A stretch of DNA of 64,000 nucleotides from positions 62,001 through 126,000 of the forward strand of contig NZ_KB905380.1 in NCBI RefSeq assembly GCF_000379465.1. The letters run 5' to 3'. Shown here in pieces: positions 53,827-62,424 of the stretch; position 1 is the stretch's first letter, and each line of letters opens with the position of its first letter. Position numbers and translations under genes: made by a program. The notes below the pieces were generated by a model, which saw nothing but the letters and a program-made list of their open reading frames with translations, did not search any database and was not told the DNA's origin. The stretch is from Sciscionella marina DSM 45152 (GTDB lineage Bacteria; Actinomycetota; Actinomycetes; Mycobacteriales; Pseudonocardiaceae).

Positions 53827-55295
53827 TGCGCAAACCGGTCCTGCTGATCCTCGCCGCGGCACTGGCGGTGCCCCTTTCGCCTGCCGTGGCTTCGGCTCGT
53901 GCTCCGGAAACCGTGCAATGGGGCGAATGTCCGTCGGGCACCGCGAAACCGGGCCTCGATTGCGGCACGCTCCGGGTACCCCTGGACTACCGGAATCCCG
54001 GTGGCCGGACGATCGAGCTCGCGATCTCCCGGCTGCGCGCCGCCGATCCGGAGAACCGGCGCGGGGTGCTGCTGACCAACTCCGGCGGCCCGGGCGGCGA
54101 AGGGCTCACCTTTCCCGCCGTGCTCCGCGATCTCGGCCTGCCGCGCAGCGTGCTGGCGGAGTACGACGCGATCGGGATGGACCCGCGCGGGGTCGCGCAC
54201 AGCACCCCGGTCACCTGTGCGACTCCCGCAGAGTACTGGAGCAACATTCCCGAGTACCCGCTCGATTCCGCCGACGTCACCACGCGCGCGAAAACCGCCG
54301 CGAAGCTAGCGCGCCAGTGCGGCACATCCCGGACCGCCGCGCTGCTTCCGCACATCGACACCACGAACACCGCCCGCGATCTGGACCGGGTGCGGGCGGC
54401 ACTCGGCGAACCGAGAGCCTCGTACTTCGGCTGGTCCTACGGCAGCTATCTCGGCGCCGTCTACGCCTCGATGTTCCCGGAGCGCACCGACCGGGTCGTG
54501 CTCGACAGCTCCACCGGCCCCGGCGGCTGGGACGCGGAACTTTCCAAGAGGTTCGGAAAGGGCTTCGCGGACCGCTTCCCCGACTTCGCGAGATTCGCCG
54601 CGACGCATCCCGGATACGGCCTCGGCAACACACCGGAGCAGGTGAAGGCCAAGTACTTCGAACTCGCCGCGCGACTGGACGCGAAGCCGAGCCCGCAGGG
54701 CATCAACGGGAAGACCTTCCGCCAGCTCACGTTCGGAAACCTGTACTTCGACGAGAAGCTGCCCTCCCTCGCGGCGGACTGGCAGGCACTCGACACCGGG
54801 AAACCGTTGCCACCGGCCGATCCGGCTCCACCGCCCGCGCCCGGTATACCCGGGGACAACTACCTCGCCGCGCAGCTGCACGTGACCTGCAACGACTCCG
54901 ACTGGCCGGAGAAAGTGCGGAGTTACCGGAAAAACGTCGAGGCGCAACGGTGGGCGCACCCGATGTTCGGTGCCGCCGGGGCGAACATCACCCCGTGCGC
55001 ATTCTGGCCCGCCGAACGCGAGGAGCCACGGGCCGACATCACCGGCCACGGCCCGGCGAACGTGCTCATCATGCAGAATCTGCGCGATCCGGCGACACCG
55101 CTCCCCGGTGCCCGGAAAATGCGCGCGGCCCTCGGCCACCGGGCCAGGATGGTCACCGCGGACCAGGGCGGGCACACCGCGTATCTCCGCTACCACAACA
55201 CCTGCGCCGACGACGCCGTGACGAACTTCCTCACCACCGGTGCACGGCCACGGAAAGACCTGGCCTGCGGACAACCGGGTTCCGGCAAACCATGA
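53826..55295 (+). CDS. Exported alpha/beta hydrolase, tripeptidyl aminopeptidase (TAP-like) family
   Basis: A 489-residue secreted hydrolase. A signal peptide (MRKPVLLILAAALAVPLSPA, cleavage near residue 25) precedes the mature protein. LLTNSGGPGGEG is the oxyanion loop, nucleophile S204 lies in FGWSYGSYLG, and Asp and His appear in NLRDPATPL and DQGGHTAYLRYHNTCAD. The C-terminal segment with paired Cys is the TAP-like domain of Streptomyces SlpD/SlpE-type peptidases. It is co-translated with the MerR regulator and would release short peptides outside the cell. Confidence 0.87.
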   Translation: MRKPVLLILAAALAVPLSPAVASARAPETVQWGECPSGTAKPGLDCGTLRVPLDYRNPGGRTIELAISRLRAADPENRRGVLLTNSGGPGGEGLTFPAVLRDLGLPRSVLAEYDAIGMDPRGVAHSTPVTCATPAEYWSNIPEYPLDSADVTTRAKTAAKLARQCGTSRTAALLPHIDTTNTARDLDRVRAALGEPRASYFGWSYGSYLGAVYASMFPERTDRVVLDSSTGPGGWDAELSKRFGKGFADRFPDFARFAATHPGYGLGNTPEQVKAKYFELAARLDAKPSPQGINGKTFRQLTFGNLYFDEKLPSLAADWQALDTGKPLPPADPAPPPAPGIPGDNYLAAQLHVTCNDSDWPEKVRSYRKNVEAQRWAHPMFGAAGANITPCAFWPAEREEPRADITGHGPANVLIMQNLRDPATPLPGARKMRAALGHRARMVTADQGGHTAYLRYHNTCADDAVTNFLTTGARPRKDLACGQPGSGKP

Positions 55296-55634
55296 ACAAC
55301 CGAGTGGATTCCGGCATTCTCGTGCTGGGCCGACGTTTGTCCTGCCTGCGAAATCGACCGCGCACACCTTCGAAGACGCATCGGGGGAGTCCACGCCCCC
55401 ATCGGACCGGGCAAGCGCGGCTGGATCACCGGATTATGGTTGAGGGGTAACGGTTGTGGCTCGGGTGGTGTCGCTCTCGGGGCAAGGCGATCGGCAGGGC
55501 CGGTGCCAGCTCCCCCACCAGCCGGAATGTGTCCCCGGCCGGAAACATGAACTCGAGCCCGATACCGCCGCACACCATCACGACCGCAACCAGTCGCGAA
55601 TACACCGGCACACCCGACTCCCCGTCCACTGCCG

Positions 55635-55778
55635 GTTCCGGTCCCGTGCCGTCTCCGGGGAACTGCGCAGGGCGACCAGTACCAGCAGCGCACCCGCGAT
55701 CAGGTAGTAGGCGGGCGAACGGCTGTCCCCGGTGACCTCGACCGGCAGCGAGGCGACCAACGGTGCGGTCCCGCCGAG
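55635..55778 (-). pseudogene. C-terminal relic of an MHS-type MFS transporter
   Basis: About 48 codons read LGGTAPLVASLPVEVTGDSR then SPAYYLIAGALLVLVALRSS and PETAR, the last two helices of a carrier like the intact one ending at 45127 (FGGTAPLLGALL). No other part of the gene remains in frame. The rest of the 552-bp gap (55296-55847) holds only a minus-strand hydrophobic phrase, VVMVCGGIGLEFMFPAGDTF, that I cannot assign. Confidence 0.6.
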
Positions 55779-55847
55779 CGTCGGCGAGCACGGTCATGCG
55801 TTCACCCGGGGTTCCCCTCTCCGGAGAGCCCCGGGTCGGCGCGGCAT

Positions 55848-56270
55848 TCAGTGCCGGTGATCCACTCCGTAGGGCACCGCGCGAAGCAGGGTCACTCCGA
55901 CCGTGGCCCCACTGGGCACCTGATAGGCACGCCGCTCCCCCTGCCGGGCCCCGAGCACCGCGGCGCCGAGCGGTGATCCGGGCGAGTACGCGGCGAGCGC
56001 GCTGTCCTCCCCGGCGCTGGCGCCGAGCAGGAAGGTCTCCGGTTCCGGATCGTCGTCGAACCGGACGGTGAGCACCATGCCGGGTTCGGCGATCCCGTCG
56101 TCCGGTGGCCGGGTGCCCACCACCGCGTCGTCCAGCAGTGCCCGCAAGGCGCGGATGCGCGCGCCGCGATGGTCGGGGCCGCCGGCCTGCTCCGCGGCAC
56201 CGGCATCGGTGAGCTCCGCCAGTTCGGCGCGCAACTGCGCATAGTCCTGCTCACTCAGCCAGGTCGTCAT
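55848..56270 (-). CDS. GreA/GreB family elongation factor-like protein
   Basis: A 140-residue protein with a shortened GreA-type coiled coil (MTTWLSEQDYAQLRAELAEL at the start) and a C-terminal FKBP-like domain (about 65-140: GMVLTVRFDDD, FLLGASAGEDSALAAYSPGS, PLGAAVLGARQGE). Full GreA has about 158 residues and acidic tip residues; the tip here is shorter, so it may bind the polymerase secondary channel without full cleavage activity. The ATG overlaps the stop of the small gene before it by ATGA. Confidence 0.8.
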   Translation of the reverse strand: MTTWLSEQDYAQLRAELAELTDAGAAEQAGGPDHRGARIRALRALLDDAVVGTRPPDDGIAEPGMVLTVRFDDDPEPETFLLGASAGEDSALAAYSPGSPLGAAVLGARQGERRAYQVPSGATVGVTLLRAVPYGVDHRH

Positions 56271-56443
56271 CGGTCCTCTCCCCTTCCGCGCAGCAGCCCG
56301 ACATCCTTGGCGAATCCGGTCGCGAGCCGGACCAGCGCGTCCCGTTCGGTGCGCAACAGTTCGTTCTCCGAGCGCAGCCAGTGCAGTTCGGCGAGCTCCG
56401 CCGGACCGAGCGCGGCCCCGTTCTCGGGATGCGATACGGACAT
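56267..56443 (-). CDS. Small coiled-coil protein
   Basis: A 58-residue frame reading MSVSHPENGAALGPAELAEL, HWLRSENELLRTERDALVRL, ATGFAKDVGLLRG. Leucines spaced at heptad intervals from about 17 to 45 predict a coiled coil. The ELLRTERDAL pattern resembles the helix at the end of IS3 OrfA proteins, but no transposase follows. AAGG and GAGG lie just upstream. It overlaps the GreA-like gene by four bases and so is probably translated with it; it may be a partner or adaptor. Function unknown. Confidence 0.65.
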   Translation of the reverse strand: MSVSHPENGAALGPAELAELHWLRSENELLRTERDALVRLATGFAKDVGLLRGRGEDR

Positions 56444-56477
56444 GACCTTGTTCCTCTCCTGTCAGCGTTTCTGCCCG

Positions 56478-57716
56478 TCACCGCAACGGATCGAAGGCGC
56501 GCAGCACCTCGGGTTGTTTGCCGGTGGTGATCTGTTCGGCGAGCAGCCGCCCGGTGACCGGTCCATGGGTGAAACCCCACATGCCGTGCCCGCCCGCCAC
56601 ATAGCAACCGGGCGCGACCGAACCGATCAGCGGGCGGCCGTCCGGGCTCACCGGTCGCGGTCCGACCCACTCGTCGTGCCGCCGCTCCCAGTCCACACCG
56701 GTGAGCAGCGGACGCGCGGAGGCGATGATCGCCTCGATCCTGGCCTGGTAGAGCGGATCGTCCGGGCCGCGGAATTCCATGGTCCCGGCCACCCGCAGCG
56801 CGCCCTGGTACGGCGTGCACGCCACCCGCACCCCGGGCAGGTAGATCGGACCGGGTACCGGTTCCTCGGTCGGCACGGTGAACGAGTAGCCGCGCCCGGC
56901 ACGCACCGGCACCCGGACACCCCAGTCCTTGGCGAGACCGCCGAACCAGGCCCCGGTCGCCAGCACCACCGCGTCCGCGCCGAGGAACTCGCCAGTCCGC
57001 GTACGCACCCCGATCCGGCCCGCCTCGACGACCTCGAACGGAGCCAGGATCCGCGCTCCCCGTTCGCGCACCGCATCGGCAAGCGAGGCGACGAACCCGC
57101 CCGGGTCCACGTAGCACTGCCCGTCCAGCCGGATCCCCGCGCCGATGCGCTCGGACAGCTGCGGCAGCTGCGCGCGCACCTGTGGCCCGGTCAGTGCGGC
57201 ATAGTCGAGCTCCTGCCCGGCCGTGGTGAGCCGTTCGAACTCGCGCAGCAGCCCGACCGCCTCCCGGCCGTTCTCGAACACCGCGGTGATCGGTGCCCGC
57301 TCGGTCCGCGCCGCCACCCCATTGGCGGTCAGCACCTCGAAGGCTTCCAGGCACTCCTCGTTCAGCGGCAGGTTCGCCCGCATCGCCCTGGTCCAGCTTC
57401 CCCAGCCGCAGTGCGCGGCGAAGCGCAGCAGGAACCGCCACAGTCCGGGATCCGGGGTCATCGGCACGTGCAACGGGGCACCCGGATCGAGCAGTGAGCG
57501 CAGTCCGTAGCGCAGCACACCGGGCTCGTTCAGCGGGACTGCGAGGCCCGGCGACAGATAGCCGGCGTTGCCCCAGGAAGCCCCGGCGGCCACCCCGTCC
57601 CGGTCCACCACGGTGACCTCGACACCGCGCTCCTGCAGGAACCAGGCGGTGGACAGGCCGACGATTCCCGCCCCCACCACCACCGCGGACCTCGGCTCAC
57701 CGGTCGTCCCCGCCAT
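56478..57716 (-). CDS. dadA: D-amino acid dehydrogenase-like FAD oxidoreductase
   Basis: A 412-residue DAO-family flavoprotein. SAVVVGAGIVGLSTAWFLQE binds FAD, GASWGNAGYLSPGLAVPLNE is the DadA-type block after it, and GHGMWGFTHGPVTGRLLAEQ closes the second FAD contact. DadA oxidises D-alanine and other D-amino acids to keto acids, passing electrons to the membrane. GGAGGTGG precedes the ATG. It is divergent from a PucR regulator across a gap with three TTGTC elements. Hydroxyproline or proline-betaine oxidation is an alternative. Confidence 0.8.
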   Translation of the reverse strand: MAGTTGEPRSAVVVGAGIVGLSTAWFLQERGVEVTVVDRDGVAAGASWGNAGYLSPGLAVPLNEPGVLRYGLRSLLDPGAPLHVPMTPDPGLWRFLLRFAAHCGWGSWTRAMRANLPLNEECLEAFEVLTANGVAARTERAPITAVFENGREAVGLLREFERLTTAGQELDYAALTGPQVRAQLPQLSERIGAGIRLDGQCYVDPGGFVASLADAVRERGARILAPFEVVEAGRIGVRTRTGEFLGADAVVLATGAWFGGLAKDWGVRVPVRAGRGYSFTVPTEEPVPGPIYLPGVRVACTPYQGALRVAGTMEFRGPDDPLYQARIEAIIASARPLLTGVDWERRHDEWVGPRPVSPDGRPLIGSVAPGCYVAGGHGMWGFTHGPVTGRLLAEQITTGKQPEVLRAFDPLR

Positions 57717-57782
57717 TCGCCACCTCCATGTCTGTACGCCGTTCGGTTAACACCGAGCGTGGCCGACCGGGGCGTCGGAGGC

Positions 57783-57820
57783 GTTGTCGTATTCGTACAA
57801 TCGATGACAACGGAATTGTC
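57783..57820. promoter_or_regulatory. TTGTC repeats in the dadA/PucR divergent gap
   Basis: GTTGTC (57783-57788) and GACAAC (57806-57811) form a perfect inverted repeat; a third element, TTGTC at 57816-57820, follows. They lie 30 to 70 bp before the PucR start and are likely its binding sites. Confidence 0.5.
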
Positions 57821-57852
57821 GGATTTCTACCGGTACGGAGGATCGGGAACCG

Positions 57853-59412
57853 ATGGTGAAACTGCACCGCCTGATCACCGTGCTCGGCGGGTACGGCGCC
57901 CGGCTGGTCGGGCCCCGGCCCGCGGGCGAGACCGATCTGCGCAGCGTGGCGATGCACGACGGCACCGAGGAGATGCCCGCGACCGGGGACGTGTTCCTCG
58001 CGGTCGGGGTTCCCGAACCGGCCGAGGCCGTGCGGCTGGCCGAGGCGGCCCGGGCCGCGGTGCTCGTGGTGCGCACCGATCCGGAAACGGCCGCGGAACT
58101 GGGCGCCGCGGCGGCCGGGCACCGGATCGCGGTGCTGACCGCCGATCCCGCGGTGTCCTGGAGCCAGCTCGCCGAGGTGGTGTACGGGATGGTCTTCGAG
58201 GGCCGCGAGACCGAGTCCGGCCGCGGCCCGAGCGACCTGTTCGCCCTCGCCGACACGGTCGCGGCCGCGATGGGCGCCCCGGTGACCATCGAGGACCGGC
58301 TCTGCCGGGTGATCTCCTACTCCAGCAGGCAGCACGACGCCGATCCGGTGCGGCACGAGACGATCCTGGGCAGGCGGGTGCCCGAGGCGGTCCGCGAACT
58401 GTTCGAGCAGCGCGGTGTGTTCACGCACCTCACGCACTCCGATGCACCGCTGTTCGTCCCGGCCGCCCCGGAACACGGGCTGCGCGGGCGGATGGTGATC
58501 GCGGTGCGGGCCGGCCGGGAACTGCTCGGCTCGCTCTGGGTGACCTGTGATGCGCCGTTGACGGGCACACCCTCGCGGTTGCTGTGCGACAGCGCGCACA
58601 CGGTGGCGCTGCACCTGCTGCGTTCCCGGGTGAGCGCCGACCTGGAACGGCAGGTGGAGTCCGAGCTGGTGATCCAGCTGCTGGAGGCCGGGCCGGATCC
58701 GGGCGCGGTGATCGGCAAGCTCGGCCTGCCGCCGGGGACCGCGCGGGTCATCGCCGTGCAGGCGCACGCGGGCGGAGAACGGCACGCCGCGATCATGCTC
58801 GCCTTCGAGCACGCCACCACCGGATTCGGCTGGTCCCGCCCGGGGCGCAGTGCCCTGTTCGGCGCAGGCGTCTACACCGTCCTGCCCTGCGGAGACGACC
58901 CCGCGCCCGCCCAGGACTGGCTGGCCGAGCTGTTCGCGAGCCTGCCCGCGCACGTCGATGCCACGGCCGGGATCGGCGCCCCGGCGCTGCCCGCCGAGCT
59001 GGCCGCGAGCAGGCGGGAGGCCGATGAGAGCCTGGCACTGCACAGCAGCACGCCGCGGACTCCGCCGGTCTGCTACGACGAGTCCTGGGACCGGATCGTG
59101 CTGCAGCGGCTGCGCACCGCCGCGGCCTCCGGGCGCACTCCGAGCCGCGGCCCGATCGCCGATCTGGCCGGCCACGACGCCGCGCACGGCACCGAGTATC
59201 TGCCGACCCTGCGCGCCTGGCTGCTCGCCCAGGGCGAACTGCCCACCACCGCGCATCGGCTGAACGTGCACCCCAACACGGTGCGGCACCGGCTGCGCAG
59301 GATGGGCGAGGTCACCGCGCTCGGCCTGGACGATCCACAGCGCAGGCTGGCCATGATGATCATGCTGGCGGCCGCGGATCAGGAGGCCGCGGTACCCCTG
59401 GACACCGAATGA
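57853..59412 (+). CDS. PucR family transcriptional regulator
   Basis: A 519-residue regulator. The N-terminal PucR ligand domain (about 1-120; DVFLAVGVPEPAEAVRLAEA) is followed by a GAF-like region (DTVAAAMGAPVTIEDRLCRV), a middle domain and a C-terminal helix-turn-helix (LPTLRAWLLAQGELPTTAHR, LNVHPNTVRHRLRRMGEV). Divergence from the dadA-like gene suggests that it activates amino acid catabolism, as PutR and PucR do for proline and purines. Its 3' end overlaps the VWA gene by 34 bp on the other strand. Confidence 0.87.
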   Translation: MVKLHRLITVLGGYGARLVGPRPAGETDLRSVAMHDGTEEMPATGDVFLAVGVPEPAEAVRLAEAARAAVLVVRTDPETAAELGAAAAGHRIAVLTADPAVSWSQLAEVVYGMVFEGRETESGRGPSDLFALADTVAAAMGAPVTIEDRLCRVISYSSRQHDADPVRHETILGRRVPEAVRELFEQRGVFTHLTHSDAPLFVPAAPEHGLRGRMVIAVRAGRELLGSLWVTCDAPLTGTPSRLLCDSAHTVALHLLRSRVSADLERQVESELVIQLLEAGPDPGAVIGKLGLPPGTARVIAVQAHAGGERHAAIMLAFEHATTGFGWSRPGRSALFGAGVYTVLPCGDDPAPAQDWLAELFASLPAHVDATAGIGAPALPAELAASRREADESLALHSSTPRTPPVCYDESWDRIVLQRLRTAAASGRTPSRGPIADLAGHDAAHGTEYLPTLRAWLLAQGELPTTAHRLNVHPNTVRHRLRRMGEVTALGLDDPQRRLAMMIMLAAADQEAAVPLDTE

Positions 59413-60269
59413 GCGCGCGCCCGTTCGCCGGCGAACAGACCGAACAGGGCGGCCGCGATCAGCGCCGCCACCGCCATCCCGAGGAACGGCCTGCTCACAC
59501 TGGAGCGCACCACGTCGTAGCCGATCCGGTCGCGCAGCGCGGAGTAGGCCTCCTGGAGTTCGGGAACGCTGTCCGCCTTGACCGAGGTCCCACCGGACAC
59601 CGCTGCGAGCCTGCGCAGTGCGTCCGGATGACTGCCCTGGTCCGCGGCACCGACGAGGAAGGTGTCCACCGGGATGTGTGCCCGCGCGCACTCCGCCGCC
59701 GAAGCGAACTCCTCCGGCCCGATTCCGGTACCGTCACCGAGCAGCACGATCCGCTCCGGTACCGGGGTCGCGGGCACCGTCGAGCGGGTCGCCCGCAGCG
59801 CCTCGGCGACCATGTCCGGTTGCCCGGCGCCGTGCTCCTTGCCTGCCCGCTCGAGCGCGGCCAGGACCGGTGCCCGTTCCGGTGTCGGCGGGACCGTCAT
59901 GGCGGATGAACCGGTCACCAGGCCGAGCGCGATTCCCGGGGTGGTGGTCCAGACGAGTCCGTTCGCCGCGGCGAGTCCGTGGCCCGGGCGTGCCCCGTCC
60001 AGGGCCAGGGTGAGCTCTCCCTGGTTCCGTGGCACCGGGTTCGGTGCGAGTGGTTCGGCGAACCCGATGGTCAGCGCGAGACAGCCGAGCAACCCCAGTA
60101 CGGCCCCGGCATGGCCGGTAGCCGGCAACCGGTGTCTGCGCGCCAGCCGGACATAGCCGAGCACCAGCGCGGCGATCGGCACGAGCAGCACGAACCACAG
60201 CGGTTTCCCGAATCCATCGATGCCCACCCCACCAGTGAACCTCACCCGGGATGCGGAGCCGGTGAACAC
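59379..60269 (-). CDS. VWA domain-like membrane protein with a lost metal site
   Basis: A protein of about 296 residues resembling BatA/Rv1481-type VWA membrane proteins. There are two helices near the start (about 24-40 and 54-71), a VWA-like domain (86-255) and one C-terminal helix (about 268-285). IALGLVTGSSAMTVPPTPER, VPERIVLLGDGTG, RLAAVSGGTSVKADSVPELQ and YSALRDRIGYDVV follow the family. The DxSxS metal motif reads D91-G-A93-R-P95, so both serines are gone. The GTG start is uncertain, with later GTGs possible. No MoxR ATPase is adjacent. It probably keeps a binding role without metal-dependent adhesion. Confidence 0.75.
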   Translation of the reverse strand: MFTGSASRVRFTGGVGIDGFGKPLWFVLLVPIAALVLGYVRLARRHRLPATGHAGAVLGLLGCLALTIGFAEPLAPNPVPRNQGELTLALDGARPGHGLAAANGLVWTTTPGIALGLVTGSSAMTVPPTPERAPVLAALERAGKEHGAGQPDMVAEALRATRSTVPATPVPERIVLLGDGTGIGPEEFASAAECARAHIPVDTFLVGAADQGSHPDALRRLAAVSGGTSVKADSVPELQEAYSALRDRIGYDVVRSSVSRPFLGMAVAALIAAALFGLFAGERARAHSVSRGTAAS

Positions 60270-60289
60270 CCCGCACCGGGAGGCTGGTG

Positions 60290-60373
60290 TCAGTGATCGT
60301 GCTGACCACGACCGGCGAGCACCAGCACCAGGAAGACGGGGATGAGGACGGCGATGACGATGATTTCCTGCAC
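60290..60373 (-). CDS. Possible 27-residue single-helix membrane peptide
   Basis: The frame reads VQEIIVIAVLIPVFLVLVLA then GRGQHDH, one clean hydrophobic helix with a polar tail. The GTG start lacks a ribosome site; a longer version could begin at an ATG about 60 bases upstream. It precedes the VWA gene on the same strand. KdpF-like peptides look similar, but no kdp genes are present. Tentative. Confidence 0.3.
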   Translation of the reverse strand: MQEIIVIAVLIPVFLVLVLAGRGQHDH

Positions 60374-60508
60374 GGTGGATCGACTTTCGGGGTTCGGGCT
60401 GGCCAGGGAGGTCACCGTTCGATAACGGCTCATCTTGTGTGTCGCCGCGGCCCGCGTCCGCGTTACCGGGTCCGCGGAACGCTTCACACCGACCTCATCA
60501 CCGGCCCG

Positions 60509-62395
60509 TCACCGGCTCTCGGCAACCCCGCAGAGCCCGGCGAAGAACGCCGCCAGTTCCCCGGTCGCCCGCAGCGGAAACACCCCGGCGACATACTGAT
60601 CCGGGCGGACGAGCACGATCGCGCCGTCCCGGTCGATCTCCCGCGCGGTGAAGATGTCCTCGTCCGGACCGGCGGCGTAGACCAGTTCGTAGTCGACCAC
60701 CTGATACGGGCCGACCTTCGGCAGGTGCGCCCGTGGCACCCGGCCGAGATCCACGCCGGTGTGGGCTTGCTGATAGATCACCTTCACGTCGAACCAGGCG
60801 TCCGGGTCCCCGTCCGGCGGCGAGTACGCGCGCACCGGCGAGTCCGGGGATCCGGTGATCCACCCGGCGAACTCGGTCGCCTCCGAGGGTTCACCGGCCG
60901 CGGGACGGTCGGCGAACACGTAGATCCGCCAGCGCCCGTCGGCGCGGTGATGGTGGCCGAGGTGCACCGGGTTCCCGTCACAGACCCGGGTCACCGGATG
61001 GGATTTGAACCGCTTGCCGACCGGGAACCCACGCGCCAGATCCTGGTGGGTGTCCGCGCCGACGATCATCGAGGGCTGGTACCGCGTCATCAGCCCGGCG
61101 GGGAACTCCGCGGTCTTGACGTAGAACTCCTCCAGTTCGGCCGGATCCTCCAGCTCGTCCGGCCTCGCGGCCATCAGGCTCGACCACCGCCGGTCGAACT
61201 CGATCAGGTCCTGCGCGATCACCTGGCGTTCCGCGGAGTACGTGTCCAGCAGCGTCCCGGGAGCCCGCCCGTCCAGTACGTGCCCGAGTTTCCAGGCGAT
61301 GTTCCAGCCGTCCTGCATGGACACGTTCATGCCCTGCCCCGCCTTGGCGCTGTGCGTGTGGCAGGCGTCCCCGGTGATGAACACCCGGGGCGTGCGGGCG
61401 CCCACGAGTCCGGCGGGCACATCGTCGAACTTGTCGGTGAGCCGGTGCCCGACCTCGTACACGCTGCGCCAGGCGACGTGCTTCACCCGCAGCGTGTACG
61501 GATGCAGGATCACGTTGGCGCGCGCCTCCACCTCCTCCTGCGTGGTGTTCCGCACCGCCCCGCCGTCGTCCTCGCGCACCTCGCCGAGATCCACGTACAT
61601 CCGGAACAGATGGTTGCCCTCGCGCGGAATGTGCAGGATGCTGCCGCCGTCGTGCGACTGGATCGCGCATTTGGTGCGGATGTCGGGGAAATCGGTCTCG
61701 GCGAGCACATCCATCACGCCCCAGGCGTGGTTGGCCCGATCCCCGGTGAGCTCGCGCCCGATCGATTCGCGCACCCTGCTCCGCGCCCCGTCGCAGCCGA
61801 TCACGTACTTGGCGCGCACGGTCCGTTCCGGTTCCCCCTCCCGGCGCAGGGTCACGGTGACCGGGTACTCCCCTTGCCCGGCGATATCGAGGGTGACGAA
61901 CTCGTAGCCGTAATCCGGTTCCACGCGCGCGGGGGCGTTGCGCGCCGACTCGGCGAAGTAGTCCAGCACCCGCGCCTGGTTGACGATCAGGTGCGGGAAC
62001 TCGCTCACCCCTTCCGGGTCATCGGGTGCCAGCGCCGCGCGCACGATGTTCTCCGGATGCTCCGGATCCGGTTTCCAGAAGGCCATCTCGGTGATCCGGT
62101 AGGCTTCCTCGACGATCCGGCCGGCGAACCCGAAGGCCTGGAAGGTCTCCACGCTGCGCGCCTGGATACCGTCCGCCTGGCCGATTTCGAGCCGCCCCGG
62201 GCGCTGGTCGACGATCCGCGTGACGACACTCGGGAACTGGGCCAGCTGGGCGGCCGCGATCATCCCCGCGGGGCCGCTGCCCACGATGAGCACGTCGACC
62301 TCGTCGGGAAGCTCCGCGGGCCGGTCGATCCCGGTACCGGCCGCTGGCTGCACCCGGGGATCGCCGGACACGTATCCATGGTGGTGAAACTGCAC
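60509..62395 (-). CDS. FAD-dependent aromatic monooxygenase (phenol hydroxylase / 3-hydroxybenzoate 4-hydroxylase-like)
   Basis: A 628-residue class A flavoprotein monooxygenase with the FAD motif VGSGPAG (38-44), the DG motif VIGCDGARSRVRESIG and the GD motif ITGDACHTHSAKAGQGMNVS. The C-terminal thioredoxin-like domain (about 440-628) is typical of phenol 2-monooxygenase and MobA. The GTG start at 62395 has GAGGAG five bases upstream. It follows hpaD by 29 bp, so in this operon it probably hydroxylates a hydroxyphenylacetate-type substrate to the catechol cleaved by HpaD, replacing the two-component HpaBC seen elsewhere. Confidence 0.85.
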   Translation of the reverse strand: MQFHHHGYVSGDPRVQPAAGTGIDRPAELPDEVDVLIVGSGPAGMIAAAQLAQFPSVVTRIVDQRPGRLEIGQADGIQARSVETFQAFGFAGRIVEEAYRITEMAFWKPDPEHPENIVRAALAPDDPEGVSEFPHLIVNQARVLDYFAESARNAPARVEPDYGYEFVTLDIAGQGEYPVTVTLRREGEPERTVRAKYVIGCDGARSRVRESIGRELTGDRANHAWGVMDVLAETDFPDIRTKCAIQSHDGGSILHIPREGNHLFRMYVDLGEVREDDGGAVRNTTQEEVEARANVILHPYTLRVKHVAWRSVYEVGHRLTDKFDDVPAGLVGARTPRVFITGDACHTHSAKAGQGMNVSMQDGWNIAWKLGHVLDGRAPGTLLDTYSAERQVIAQDLIEFDRRWSSLMAARPDELEDPAELEEFYVKTAEFPAGLMTRYQPSMIVGADTHQDLARGFPVGKRFKSHPVTRVCDGNPVHLGHHHRADGRWRIYVFADRPAAGEPSEATEFAGWITGSPDSPVRAYSPPDGDPDAWFDVKVIYQQAHTGVDLGRVPRAHLPKVGPYQVVDYELVYAAGPDEDIFTAREIDRDGAIVLVRPDQYVAGVFPLRATGELAAFFAGLCGVAESR

Positions 62396-62424
62396 GAACT
62401 CTCCTCAGTGCGCGCCGGTGCGGG

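Noticed and set aside
56267-56443. IS3 OrfA transposase fragment
   Set aside because: The leucine-rich helix is similar, but there is no OrfB, no terminal inverted repeats and no target duplication, and the gene sits in tight operon register with the GreA-like gene.
60290-60373. KdpF potassium ATPase subunit
   Set aside because: The peptide has a single helix like KdpF, but no kdpABC genes or kdpDE regulators are near and the start lacks a ribosome site.
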